A DNA stretch of 64,000 nt from Chromatiales bacterium (GTDB taxonomy: Bacteria; Pseudomonadota; Gammaproteobacteria; Chromatiales; Chromatiaceae), in the NCBI GenBank assembly GCA_024712425.1, contig JAKRWE010000001.1, positions 1 through 64,000 on the forward strand. Direction: 5' to 3'. The notes under the pieces were generated by a model. The model worked only from the letters and a program-made list of their open reading frames with translations, did not search any database and was not told where the DNA came from. Positions 19,807 to 29,182 of this stretch are shown one piece after another. Positions within the stretch are counted from its first letter, which is position 1; each line of letters begins with the position of its first letter. Both the position numbers and the translations under genes were made by a program.

Positions 19807-19829
19807 AAAAAGTGACAACTATCTTGACA

Positions 19830-20186
19830 AACACCGCCGTCGCGCGAGCGCAGGATCTGGGTCTTCCACTCCCACCGTTCCACCCAAGGCTGTGACCAGT
19901 CGTGCCGGAAGGCGAAGATCCCCCGCGGCGGCGGCTCACGCCAGACCACCTCGATGAGGGTGGCGAGCAGCGCAACGGGTGGATCCGGTCGGGCCGTGCT
20001 CTCCGCCTTGAGGGCATCGACCCGAACCGGCGGATCGGGCCGGACCGCGGGCTCGGCGACCTGCTGGAGCAGATCCGACGGCGGCAGCGGCCGTGCCGCA
20101 GGTTCCAGCAGCGCCTGATCGAGTTCAGATCCGGGTACCCCCTTGCTCGCCGGCTCAATCGCAACCTGATCGACCTGCGCGGCCAT
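19830..20186 (-). pseudogene. N-terminal part of the IS-split phage tail protein
   Basis: MAAQVDQVAIEPASKG...VERWEWKTQILRSRDGG then IS end. Confidence 0.65.
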
Positions 20187-20189
20187 GGC

Positions 20190-21221
20190 TTATCCTTTTT
20201 CGATGCCGAACTCGGCGGCGTTCAGTTCCGCCTCCGTCCAGTCCACGCCCGCGGCGGTCTGCTCGAACACCGTGGTCAGATAAGCGGGATCGGTGGTCAG
20301 CGCCTGTGCCGCGCCGGTAGCCACCGTGGCGCCGGACTGGGTCAGGGCCTTGAGGGTGCCCGCGCCGGCGTCGGTCTTCTTCGCCAGCGCCGTGACCTGT
20401 ACCCCCAGGACCGTGGGCGTGTTCATCGCCGGCAGCGGCTCGAAGGCGTAGCTGTTCCGGTCGCCGGTGTTGGCGGCGGTCACGTAGTCGCTGTGATCGG
20501 GGAGCGGCTCGTCGACCATCTCCCAGTTCTGTCCCGCGCCCGACGGCGTCCACTGGCTGAAGCTGCCGGCACCCATCGGGTGCAAGGCATCGATGCGCAC
20601 GTCGCCCAGGTAGTCGTTGTTGCGGGTGCCCGAGCCGTCGGCCAGATAGAAGTCGTCGAACAGCAGCTCCACCGGGTACGGCTGGTCGGCCCAGCAGACG
20701 CCGCCGGCCACCAGGTTGCCGCCGGTGGGAATGCTCTGGCCACTGATCGTTAGCCAGGTCTGGCTGTTGACCCGCAGTTCCAGCAGCCCGGTGCCGTTGC
20801 CCTCCACCACCTTCAGTTCGAGGCGGTTCCAGGTCTGGGCCGAGATGGCCCGCAGGGACTGGCCCGTCGGAAATCCGCCCTGACCGATGCCCAGCAGCCC
20901 GATGGCGTTGACCGACACCTCATAGCGCTGGTTGCCGGCGGTGCGCACGAACAGCAGCGGAAAGCGGTCCGGCGGCAGCAAATCGAGGCGAAAGGCGCAG
21001 CCGAGGATGACCCGGCTCACGCCGTAGCCGATCTCGCGCACCATGGCCACGCCCTGGGTGTTGGCGGGAAAGCGCAGTGCGGACGAGGCACTCCGGCGTC
21101 CGGGCATCCGCTCGCACTGGGGCGCGTACTGGGCCTTGGCGTAGCCGTAGTTGGGCACGCCGTCGGGCTTGAGGGCCTGTGGATCGAAGTGATCGAAGCC
21201 GTCGACGAACAACAGTGCCAT
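20190..21221 (-). CDS. Phage structural (tail) protein
   Basis: MALLFVDGFDHFDPQALKPDG..., 343 aa between tape measure and tail genes. Confidence 0.6.
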   Translation of the reverse strand: MALLFVDGFDHFDPQALKPDGVPNYGYAKAQYAPQCERMPGRRSASSALRFPANTQGVAMVREIGYGVSRVILGCAFRLDLLPPDRFPLLFVRTAGNQRYEVSVNAIGLLGIGQGGFPTGQSLRAISAQTWNRLELKVVEGNGTGLLELRVNSQTWLTISGQSIPTGGNLVAGGVCWADQPYPVELLFDDFYLADGSGTRNNDYLGDVRIDALHPMGAGSFSQWTPSGAGQNWEMVDEPLPDHSDYVTAANTGDRNSYAFEPLPAMNTPTVLGVQVTALAKKTDAGAGTLKALTQSGATVATGAAQALTTDPAYLTTVFEQTAAGVDWTEAELNAAEFGIEKG

Positions 21222-21222
21222 G

Positions 21223-24200
21223 TCAGCCTCCCAGATATTGCCGGACGGTGGCGGCGTTGCGCCGGATGACATTGGTGATGACCTGTTCGCCCGCGGGCGT
21301 GGCCAGGAAGTCGCCCACCAGGGACTCGTCCACGGCGTTCACCGCCCGGACGTTGACCTGGGGCTTCTCCTGGCGTCCCACGTTGGGCACCAGGCCGCCC
21401 GTGGCGAAGGCAAGACTTGGCCCACGCCAGCGCGGCGCGAAGGTCCCGCCGTTGATCGCGTCCAGAAAGGCTACGCCCACTTTCTTCACCGAGGCGGCAT
21501 TAATTACGTACTCGCCGGCGGAGAGCCGCGCCGGGATGGAGTCCGAGGTGGACGTGCCGGGGCCGGTGACGTAGCCGCCGGTGGCAAAACCCTTGAACAA
21601 GGCGCCGACGAAACCACCAATGCCGCCGCTGATACCGCCGAACAACGACTGGGCCAGTTTCTGCGCGGCGATGCGGTTGATCGAGGCGATGACCGATCGA
21701 GCGAAGTCGCGGGACGCATCCCTGGCGGATTTGGCGCCGGAACCGATTTGCTCAAACATCGTGGCGAAGGCGTCCTGGACCTGGCCTTTGACCCGAACCG
21801 CCACCTCGTCGATCACCAGCCGGGTCCGGGCCAGTTCGTTCTTCCACGCCTGCACCCGGGCGACCGCCTCGGGTCCGATGGCCTGGGCCGCCTGTTCCAT
21901 GAGCGGCAACAGCCTTTCCATCTCGGCGGCGGACTGCCGCTGGAGCGCAACGATTCTCCCCCGCGCCTGCGCCTCGGTGAGCAGCCCCGCCTGCTGCTGG
22001 ATGCGGATCGCCTCCTGGGCGTTGCGCATCCGCTCGGCGGTCAGGCGCCATTTCGACTCCAGGGCGTCGAGGTTGGCTTGTGCTGCCTTGACGTCGATCA
22101 GCCGGTCGATCAACGAGGCGGCGGCCGTGTCGTTCTCCGCCAGCAGCCGGGCGCGCAGATCGCGGTAAGCCCGGGCGATGGCCTCGCGGCGCTGGGCGTC
22201 AGTCCCGGTGCCCGTAATCCGGGCCAGCTCCTCACGGGCCCGGGCCAGCGCGTCCTTCAGTTCCCGCTCGGCGGACGCCGCCTTGTGGGCATTGGCCACT
22301 TCCGCCTCGGCGCGTCGGTTGTTGAGCGCGATCAGGTCGGCCTCGAGCTTCGCGATCTGCCCCTTGGCATCGAGGTGCGCCTTCTCGTCACCGGCTTCTC
22401 TCAGGACGCGACGCTGCGCGGCCAGGGCCTGTTGCTTGCGGGCGATCTCGGCGTCGATCTCCCGCTGCTCGATGGCGGTCTTTTGCGCGTAGTAGTCGCG
22501 GATCGAGATCAGGCGGTCGGCCAGTGCCCGGTCGAGTGCCCTGGATGCCTGCGCCAACCCTTCCTTGAGGATGCGCAGTTCGGCATCGCTTTGCGCCTGG
22601 GCGAGCTTGAGACGGGCGGCGTTGTCCTCGGCCGAGGGAGTACCCTTCGCCTGTGGTCGGGCGAAAAGCCGCTGGCGCTTCTGCTCGCTACGGATACGCG
22701 CGGCGATCGCCTTGGCGGTCTCGCCCACGTAGTCGCGTCCCAACGACTCCTTGACCGCGTCGCCCAGGGCCTGGCCGAAGCCGCGCATCTCGTCGCGGCC
22801 CGCCCGCAGCGCGGCCTTGAGATGGCGCAACGAGAAGTCGCCCTTGAAAGCCGCCGCGATATCCCGGCCCAGGGCGCGGGCCAGTGCGGCGATGTCGGAG
22901 AAGGCTCGCTTGAAGCGGCGCACGAGGAAGGCAGCGGTGATCCCCACCACCTTGCCCACGGCATTGAAGGCCCCGATGATGCCGTTGACGAACGAGCGTA
23001 CCGCGCGACCGATGGCAGCGACGCCGTCGATCACCGTCTCGCGCAGGCCCGTCCAGGTCTCGTCGTTGATGCCCACCAGGGGGATCAAGGCATCGACCAA
23101 GGCCCCGATCTTCTCGGTGACGAGATCCCAGGCGGCCGAGACGATCTGCCCGATGGTGGCGGTCTTGCCGCCGAACGCCACCACCTTGTCCCGCGCCGAG
23201 AAGGCGGCGGTGGCCATCAGTCCCAGGCCGGTGACAATGAGTCCGACAGGTCCGCCGAGCAGCGCAAGCGCGCCGCGCAAGAGCCCGCCCGCGCGGGCCA
23301 GCAAGGTGGTGCCCTGCGCTGCCGCGGTGACGACCCGCCGCGCCTTGATCGCTTCCTGCGCCGCTCGGGCCAAGTCCGCGCGCAAGGCCGTGGTCGCCTT
23401 GCCTTGGGCGGCAGCCTGCGCGAGCGCCGCCCGGGCCGCGCGCAGCCGGGCGGTCGCCTCTGCCTCAATCAGGTGCAGGTTGTTCAGTCGCGCAGCGGCC
23501 TCGGCTCGGGAAGTGGCCACGCTGGCGGCCATAGAGGCCACCATGCGGCCAAGAGCCGCAACCAGCGCGGTGCCGGCCAGCTGGATCAGCAGGTCGATAT
23601 GAGCAGCAAGGAACTGGATCGCCTTGGCCAGGCCGGCCGTGAATCCGCTGCCCGCGTCGCGCTCGCCGAAGGCGCGCAGGAAGGCGTTTCGGAGGCGGGT
23701 GAGCGCCCCGGAGACGGTGTCGGGTAAAGCGGCGTACTCCTGCGCCAGCCGTTCCTTCTGTCCGAGCAGCGCATCGAGCACCACCTCGGCGGTCAGCTTG
23801 CCCTGCTGGGCCAGGGACCGCAGCGCACCCAGAGGCACGCCCAGTCCGTCCGCGATGGCCTGGGCCAGGCGGGGCGTCTGCTCGATGACCGAGTTGAACT
23901 CGCCGCCGCGCAGTTGTCCGGCGGCCAGCGCCTGGCCGAACTGAAGCAGCGCGCTGCGGGCCTCCTCCGCCGAGGCGCCGGACAGCGCCACCGACTGGCT
24001 GATGGCCTCAGTGACCGCCAGGGCATCGCGCTGATCGCGCCCCAGCGCCCGGACCGAGGGCGCAAGCTTCGCGTACAGCGTGACCGTCTCGGAAAGCGGC
24101 GCCCGGTTGCGCTGGGCGATGTCGAACAGCTCGCGGTCGGCCCGATTGAACGCCTCCTGCGAGGTGACCGCCAGCTGCAACCGGGCCTGCAAGCCCTTGT

Positions 24201-24390
24201 ACTGGTCGGCGGCCTCCGCCAGTTCCCGAAGGCCCAGCCCCACGCCGATGGCGCCGCCGATGTTGCGGAGCGTGTCCCCGACGCGCCCGGCCTGGTCGCG
24301 CAGGCGCGTGAGACTCCCCTCGATGGACCGGAAGGCCCGGCGCGTCTCGTCGACGGCGGTGATGAGAATCTGTGCGCGGTTGCGTGCCAT
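21223..24390 (-). CDS. Phage tail tape measure protein
   Basis: 1055 aa, long coiled-coil/hydrophobic composition; LREAADQYKGLQARLQLAVTSQ-like tape measure region. Confidence 0.88.
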   Translation of the reverse strand: MARNRAQILITAVDETRRAFRSIEGSLTRLRDQAGRVGDTLRNIGGAIGVGLGLRELAEAADQYKGLQARLQLAVTSQEAFNRADRELFDIAQRNRAPLSETVTLYAKLAPSVRALGRDQRDALAVTEAISQSVALSGASAEEARSALLQFGQALAAGQLRGGEFNSVIEQTPRLAQAIADGLGVPLGALRSLAQQGKLTAEVVLDALLGQKERLAQEYAALPDTVSGALTRLRNAFLRAFGERDAGSGFTAGLAKAIQFLAAHIDLLIQLAGTALVAALGRMVASMAASVATSRAEAAARLNNLHLIEAEATARLRAARAALAQAAAQGKATTALRADLARAAQEAIKARRVVTAAAQGTTLLARAGGLLRGALALLGGPVGLIVTGLGLMATAAFSARDKVVAFGGKTATIGQIVSAAWDLVTEKIGALVDALIPLVGINDETWTGLRETVIDGVAAIGRAVRSFVNGIIGAFNAVGKVVGITAAFLVRRFKRAFSDIAALARALGRDIAAAFKGDFSLRHLKAALRAGRDEMRGFGQALGDAVKESLGRDYVGETAKAIAARIRSEQKRQRLFARPQAKGTPSAEDNAARLKLAQAQSDAELRILKEGLAQASRALDRALADRLISIRDYYAQKTAIEQREIDAEIARKQQALAAQRRVLREAGDEKAHLDAKGQIAKLEADLIALNNRRAEAEVANAHKAASAERELKDALARAREELARITGTGTDAQRREAIARAYRDLRARLLAENDTAAASLIDRLIDVKAAQANLDALESKWRLTAERMRNAQEAIRIQQQAGLLTEAQARGRIVALQRQSAAEMERLLPLMEQAAQAIGPEAVARVQAWKNELARTRLVIDEVAVRVKGQVQDAFATMFEQIGSGAKSARDASRDFARSVIASINRIAAQKLAQSLFGGISGGIGGFVGALFKGFATGGYVTGPGTSTSDSIPARLSAGEYVINAASVKKVGVAFLDAINGGTFAPRWRGPSLAFATGGLVPNVGRQEKPQVNVRAVNAVDESLVGDFLATPAGEQVITNVIRRNAATVRQYLGG

Positions 24391-24452
24391 GGTGGATTGA
24401 TCAGCGTTGTTTTGCTACACTCTGACCATTCTAGTCAGAATAGAGGTGCGTC

Positions 24453-24704
24453 ATGCGTCATTGGCAAATGCAGGAGGCCAAGGCCAAGCTCTCCGAAGTC
24501 ATCAAGGATGCCGAGCGCGAAGGCCCCCAGGAGATCACGCTGCACGGCAAGCCGGTGGCGGTCGTTTTGTCGCGCGAACACTACGAGCGGCTGACCGGCA
24601 CGGGTGAATCGCTGGTGGCCTTCATGCGTCGTTCCCCTCTCTACGGTGTCGAGGAGGTTAATCTCGAGCGGGACAAAAGCCTCACGCGCGAGGTCGAGCT
24701 TTGA
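24453..24704 (+). CDS. Phd/YefM-family antitoxin
   Basis: MRHWQMQEAKAKLSEVIKDAEREGPQEITLHGKPVAVVLSREHYERL. Confidence 0.9.
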   Translation: MRHWQMQEAKAKLSEVIKDAEREGPQEITLHGKPVAVVLSREHYERLTGTGESLVAFMRRSPLYGVEEVNLERDKSLTREVEL

Positions 24705-25129
24705 GCTACCTGATCGATACCAACGTCCTGTCCGAATTGCGCCGCAAGGAACCGAACCCAGGTGTAGTAGCCTGGTTCGAGGAACGGCCGGCGACCACCC
24801 TGTACGTCAGCGTGCTGACCCTTGGAGAGATCCGGAAAGGCATCGAGGCGCTCGGCAAAAGCAAGCGCAAACTCAAGCTGCTGGACTGGCTCGAAACCGA
24901 GTTGCCGGCATTTTTCGCAGGGAGAATACTGCCCATAGATGAGGAAGTGGCCGATCGCTGGGGTCGGTTGCTCGCTGCCGCGCGGCGCCCCCTGCCGGCC
25001 ATCGACAGCTTACTTGCCGCCACCGCCTTGACACACGGGCTGGCACTGGTCACCCGTAACGTAGATGACTTTCCTCATCCCGATCTTGAGATCATCAACC
25101 CTTGGGAGACTGGATCTCCCTCTGAATAA
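24701..25129 (+). CDS. PIN-domain (VapC/FitB-like) toxin
   Basis: YLIDTNVLSELRRKEPNPGVVAWFE...PAIDSLLAATALTHGLALVTRNVDDF. Confidence 0.9.
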   Translation: MSYLIDTNVLSELRRKEPNPGVVAWFEERPATTLYVSVLTLGEIRKGIEALGKSKRKLKLLDWLETELPAFFAGRILPIDEEVADRWGRLLAAARRPLPAIDSLLAATALTHGLALVTRNVDDFPHPDLEIINPWETGSPSE

Positions 25130-25748
25130 TCCGAGCAAGCCGGGGCAGCTTGCGCCGCACATGAGATTCAAGGTCGAACCGTTTGCGCAGGCGCACCGAG
25201 TCGACCAGCACGGCAACGGGGATCTCCTGCCCGCGACGCAGACGTTTCTGCCCCGAGCGCAGCCGTTCGCCGCGCTTGAAGCGCGCGAGCGCCCGGTCGT
25301 TTTCCCGGATGTTCTCCGCCATCAGAAGGGTCTTGCCGTTTTTCTTGACGAAGAAGGCGTTGCCCGAGCGCATCAGGTTGTCGATCACGCGCCGGAAGGC
25401 CTTGCGGCCGATGCGCTGGTGACGGGGCAACAGCGGGATCAGCATGCGCCCGCCGATGGCGCCGCCTTGCTCGTGGATGCCGAGCCAGGGGATCCGTGAG
25501 CCGACATAGAGCGACGGGAACCGCTCCTTGCGCCGGTTGTAGACCCTGGCCCGCATCGACTTGAGGAACGCCGCCTTGCGCACATTGAAGGCGCGGCGCA
25601 TGTCGCGGCGAACGCTGTCTGCCATCTCCCGGCCCACAGTGCGCATGGCCCGGATGGTCGCCTGGCGCATGGTCTGCTCGGTCTGCGAACGCCAGGCATT
25701 GAAGCGGCGCCGGTCGAGCAGGCCCTCGGCGGTCAGGCTAATCCTCAT
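25095..25748 (-). CDS. Phage minor tail/head-tail protein
   Basis: 217-aa basic ORF in structural operon. Confidence 0.6.
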   Translation of the reverse strand: MRISLTAEGLLDRRRFNAWRSQTEQTMRQATIRAMRTVGREMADSVRRDMRRAFNVRKAAFLKSMRARVYNRRKERFPSLYVGSRIPWLGIHEQGGAIGGRMLIPLLPRHQRIGRKAFRRVIDNLMRSGNAFFVKKNGKTLLMAENIRENDRALARFKRGERLRSGQKRLRRGQEIPVAVLVDSVRLRKRFDLESHVRRKLPRLARIIQREIQSPKG

Positions 25749-25892
25749 GGCGCAGTTCCCGTTGCAGCCGCTCGATGGCGGCCTTGTCGCCCTGGGCGCC
25801 GATGCTGACCACCGTCAGCGTGGCAAGCAGCCGCTCGCGGTCGATCCGGGCCTCGGCCTTAAGAAAGGCGTTCATCTGAGCCAGCGTGTAGT

Positions 25893-26309
25893 TCATGACG
25901 TCGGGGTAGCGGTGGCCGGCGCGGACGAGTCGGTGGATGCACTCGATCCATCCAGCCGTTGGCCGATCTTCTCGGACAGGCGAGTGACGTTGGGTGCCAC
26001 CCGGGCCACGAAAAAATCGGCGTTCACCTCGAAGACCGCGGTGGCCAGTTGCAAGGCGTCGTCCAGGTCCAGGTCGTCCACCCACTCGCGCGGGCGGCGG
26101 CAGGCGAGCACCAGGGCGTCGAGCGGCGCCTCGCCGTGCTCGGCCAGCAGCGCGAGCCAGTCCGGCTCGCCCGCCAGCTGCTCGGCGAAGGGCCGGATGG
26201 CCCGGAGCATGGCCGGGAACTCGCCCACGCGCAGCGGGGTGATCTCGATCCGGCTGCCGGCGATCTCCACCACGACCGGCTCGGGCACGAGGGTATTCAG
26301 ATCATCCAT
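25893..26309 (-). CDS. Phage tail assembly chaperone-like protein
   Basis: MDDLNTLVPEPVVVEIAGSRIEITPLRVGEFPAMLRAI..., between tail tube and tape measure. Confidence 0.6.
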   Translation of the reverse strand: MDDLNTLVPEPVVVEIAGSRIEITPLRVGEFPAMLRAIRPFAEQLAGEPDWLALLAEHGEAPLDALVLACRRPREWVDDLDLDDALQLATAVFEVNADFFVARVAPNVTRLSEKIGQRLDGSSASTDSSAPATATPTS

Positions 26310-26317
26310 CGCTCACC

Positions 26318-27070
26318 TCACAGGAGCACAATGCGGCCGAACTGGCCAAGGTCGCCGGCGGCGGGCTTCAGGGTGTCCGCGAGCACCTGCCCGGACAGCT
26401 CGAACTTGAGCAGCTCGTCGGTGATCACCGAGAGTTCGTTCGCCGGGTTGATGGCGACCCGGTAGAGGTCGATCACCACCTCGCGGTTGCCGTCGGCGGT
26501 GTTGAGCCCTTCGAAGCGTACCCAGCGTTCGGGCAGCGGCTGGGTGAACATGGCGGTGCTCTGAGCGGTGCCGTAGGCGTAATCCACCGTGAAGGGCTCG
26601 GTGTAGGGACCGCCGGTGGTGGCATCGTTGATCACGAGGGAGCCGTGCTTGCTGTTCACCGTGTACTGGGTGGGCGGCAGCGTCTGGGGCGTGGCGGACG
26701 AGTCCCGCACCACCACCGAGGAGGCGTTCTGCTGTGCCAGCAGATAGAGACTGTCCGGGGTGACCGGGTTGGGCAGCGCCTCGCCGGTGACGGTGCCTGC
26801 GGCGACCTGGGTGGTGGTGCCGTAGAGGGCCAGCTCCAGATTGACCGGCACCAGCTCCTCCAGAGTGCAGGAAAACTCCCCCTTCTTGGTCTTGATCAGC
26901 TGCAGGTCGGTGAGCCGCTGGCCGCTGGTGGACTCCTGGTGCTCCAGGGTCTCCACCGACAGCGACACCTTCAGTTCGGGCGCGTTGCCCACGTAGGCGA
27001 GCCCCTGCGGGTTGCCGGCGGCGTCACGGGCGCCGATGTAGACGCGCCCCTGTCCGGAAAAATAGGCCAT
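26318..27070 (-). CDS. Phage tail tube-like protein
   Basis: MAYFSGQGRVYIGARDAAGNPQGLAYVGNAPELKVSLSVETLEHQES. Confidence 0.7.
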   Translation of the reverse strand: MAYFSGQGRVYIGARDAAGNPQGLAYVGNAPELKVSLSVETLEHQESTSGQRLTDLQLIKTKKGEFSCTLEELVPVNLELALYGTTTQVAAGTVTGEALPNPVTPDSLYLLAQQNASSVVVRDSSATPQTLPPTQYTVNSKHGSLVINDATTGGPYTEPFTVDYAYGTAQSTAMFTQPLPERWVRFEGLNTADGNREVVIDLYRVAINPANELSVITDELLKFELSGQVLADTLKPAAGDLGQFGRIVLL

Positions 27071-27072
27071 GG

Positions 27073-27237
27073 TCAGTCTCCTTTACGCGAAGGTTGCTTG
27101 ATGGGCTCGGGGGTTGCCGCCCTGGCGACCTTGAGGTCGATCAGCCACTTGGCCGAGGTCTCGTCGAGGTCGAGGCGCTCCCCGGGTAAATGGCGCTTGC
27201 CGGCATGGGTATGCGGCTTCAACAGTTCGATCTTCAT
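27073..27237 (-). CDS. Small phage protein (absent from the ORF track)
   Basis: MKIELLKPHTHAGKRHLPGERLDLDETSAKWLIDLKVARAATPEPIKQPSRKGD*. Confidence 0.7.
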   Translation of the reverse strand: MKIELLKPHTHAGKRHLPGERLDLDETSAKWLIDLKVARAATPEPIKQPSRKGD

Positions 27238-27243
27238 GGGGTT

Positions 27244-27612
27244 TCATCCTCTCTGGGTGAGGTCATGGGCACGGGTGCGGTAGCGGATCGCGTAGCGGGC
27301 GGGGATGGCAGCCACCTTGCTGTCGGCGTCCTCCACCTCTCATTCGCAGTCGAGCTCGAGTACGGCCAGCGCGAGCCCGTTCAGGCCCGGGTCGTTCATG
27401 AGCGCCGCGTGGGCCGTGACCAGCAGCGCGTCGGCCTCGGTCTCCGGCGCCGCCGGTGGCACCGCGCGGGCCAGCGCCACCACCCGGATCACCAGCTCCC
27501 GCTCGACCCGGTCGTTGGGCCGGTCGACCACCTCGGCGCCCAGGGGCGCGAGACTCGCGGCAATACGGCTCACCGCCGCTTGCAGGATCTGCTTGCGGAT
27601 GGAATTGGGCAT
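27244..27612 (-). pseudogene. Phage tail-terminator-like protein interrupted by in-frame TGA
   Basis: ORF ends ...VLELDCE* at 27340; the same frame continues EVEDADSKVAAIPARYAIRYRTRAHDLTQRG*. Confidence 0.6.
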
Positions 27613-27619
27613 GGCGGGT

Positions 27620-27901
27620 TCAGAGACGGGTCAGCGTGGCCCGGCACTCGGTGCCATCATTGAGGGCGTGGACCTCGCGCACCCGGTAGGTATGGCCGCC
27701 GATCTGCACCGTGTCGCCGGCCGCGAGTGCCGGAAGGCGCGATGCCGGGTAGCGGATGGCGTACTCGGTGGAGAGCGCGAGCCCGTCGAGCACGGGCTCG
27801 TCCGGGGCCCGGAACTCGGCCATGACGGCGGCGCCGCTGACGATCACCTCGGTGAGCAGGCCGGCGGCAGTTGCGGCGTCGTAGAGCTCGGTCACTTCCA
27901 T
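27620..27901 (-). CDS. Phage head-tail joining protein
   Basis: MEVTELYDAATAAGLLTEVIVSGAAVMAEFRAPDE...GDTVQIGGHTYRVREV. Confidence 0.6.
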   Translation of the reverse strand: MEVTELYDAATAAGLLTEVIVSGAAVMAEFRAPDEPVLDGLALSTEYAIRYPASRLPALAAGDTVQIGGHTYRVREVHALNDGTECRATLTRL

Positions 27902-29181
27902 CAGGCAGCGGTCACCTTGACCAATACGCCGGGCCGGTGGCACATGGGCAGCGGATTGCTCTGGGTGTGCAGATCGGTGCCCCGGTCGAACTTGCGCGGC
28001 TCCTGCTTGGCGTACAGCGGCCGGCCGAGGGTGTTGGCAGTCTCGTTGAAGTCTGCCGGCGCGAAATAGGTGGCGAAGGTGTCCACCGTGCCGAGCGGGA
28101 AACAGTGTCCTTCACCCGCGGCGATGAAGCGGCGGGTGTTGCCGTCGGCGTCCACCGCCTGGCCGCGGTATTCCTCGAAGGTGATGCCAGCGAAGGTGAA
28201 GCCCGCGCGCATGTCGGAGCGCAGGGCCGCACCGTCCTGCCAGCGCTCGTAGGCCTTCTCCACCTTGGGGTGCGAGGTGAGCGCGTCGAAGAACTCCTCG
28301 GAGACCAGGCAGTGGATGCCGGTCATGCGCTCGCCCTTGAGGTTGTCCTCCAGGTGGCGCTTGATGTCGAGGCACTTCTTCTTGACGTCGGTGTTGGCGT
28401 TGCCCAGGTTGAAGTTGACCACCTTCGGAGTGATGCCGAACTCCTGGTACAGGTCGTAGAGCGTGGAGCCGTCGGCGTCCAGGATCACGCCCTTGAGCGC
28501 TCCCATGCGCAGATGCTCGAGGGTGATGGCGTGCTTGTTACGCATGGTCTGCAGATGCTCGGCCATCACCTGGGCGATCGTCTGCACCTCGGACTCGGAG
28601 CCGAAGGCGCGTACGCCCTGGACCTCCTCGGGCAATACCACGTCGTCGTGGGGGATGTGCGGGATGGTAAAGGTGCGAAGGGCCCGCTTGCCGCGCTTGC
28701 CCACAGTGCCCGGGGCGCCCACCGGCAGGGTCGGCAGCAGGGTCAGCACGCCGTTCTTCTCCTCCACCGCGATGGAGCGGAAGCGTACCGGCTTCTCGGG
28801 CATCAGGCCCATCTGCTCCAGCCGGCCGTAGTTGTTGGGCAGCAGGTTGATGGCGGCGGCCTTCTCGGCGTTGGTGATCCCGGCGGGCCACACGAGGGCG
28901 TGATCGGCGACGATGGCGTGGCGGGTGAGCAGGATGCCGTCGTCACGATCGCCGGCAGTAGCGTCCACCGGCTCCAGCAGCACGCCGGCGGCGGTCTGGC
29001 TGCCGTCGGTGGCCGCGGGGTCCAGCGCCTTCACCTTGCCGGTGGCAGCAACGATGCCCACCACCGCGCCCAGAGCAAGGTTCTGGCCGGAAGCCACGGT
29101 GACCTGGTCGCGGGAATAGAGATTGGGGGCCTCGTACTTGAGCAGGTCCCCGAGGTTCATGCCTTCGGTGATCACGGGCAT
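27901..29181 (-). CDS. Head decoration protein (gpD-like) fused to major capsid protein E (gpE-like)
   Basis: N-term MPVITEGMNLGDLLKYEAPNLYSRDQVTVASGQNLALGAVVG (gpD-like); from LEQMGLMPEKPVRFRSIAVEEKNGVLTLLPTLPVGAPG...HIPHDDVVLPEEVQGVRAFGSESE (gpE-like). Confidence 0.8.
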   Translation of the reverse strand: MPVITEGMNLGDLLKYEAPNLYSRDQVTVASGQNLALGAVVGIVAATGKVKALDPAATDGSQTAAGVLLEPVDATAGDRDDGILLTRHAIVADHALVWPAGITNAEKAAAINLLPNNYGRLEQMGLMPEKPVRFRSIAVEEKNGVLTLLPTLPVGAPGTVGKRGKRALRTFTIPHIPHDDVVLPEEVQGVRAFGSESEVQTIAQVMAEHLQTMRNKHAITLEHLRMGALKGVILDADGSTLYDLYQEFGITPKVVNFNLGNANTDVKKKCLDIKRHLEDNLKGERMTGIHCLVSEEFFDALTSHPKVEKAYERWQDGAALRSDMRAGFTFAGITFEEYRGQAVDADGNTRRFIAAGEGHCFPLGTVDTFATYFAPADFNETANTLGRPLYAKQEPRKFDRGTDLHTQSNPLPMCHRPGVLVKVTAA

Positions 29182-29182
29182 C

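Larger units (their letters stand above)
18172..19829 (+). mobile_element. IS3-family-like insertion sequence
   Basis: Terminal repeats TGTCAGGATAGTTGTC / TGTCAAGATAGTTGTC (right end, reverse complement); orfA and orfB-like ORFs inside. Confidence 0.85.

Noticed and set aside
21220-23727. 835-aa plus-strand ORF antisense to the tape measure gene
   Set aside because: High-GC shadow ORF; the minus-strand tape measure reading has the convincing composition and operon context.
24453-25129. TA pair as a core phage gene set
   Set aside because: Opposite orientation to the tail operon indicates an inserted moron rather than a structural component.
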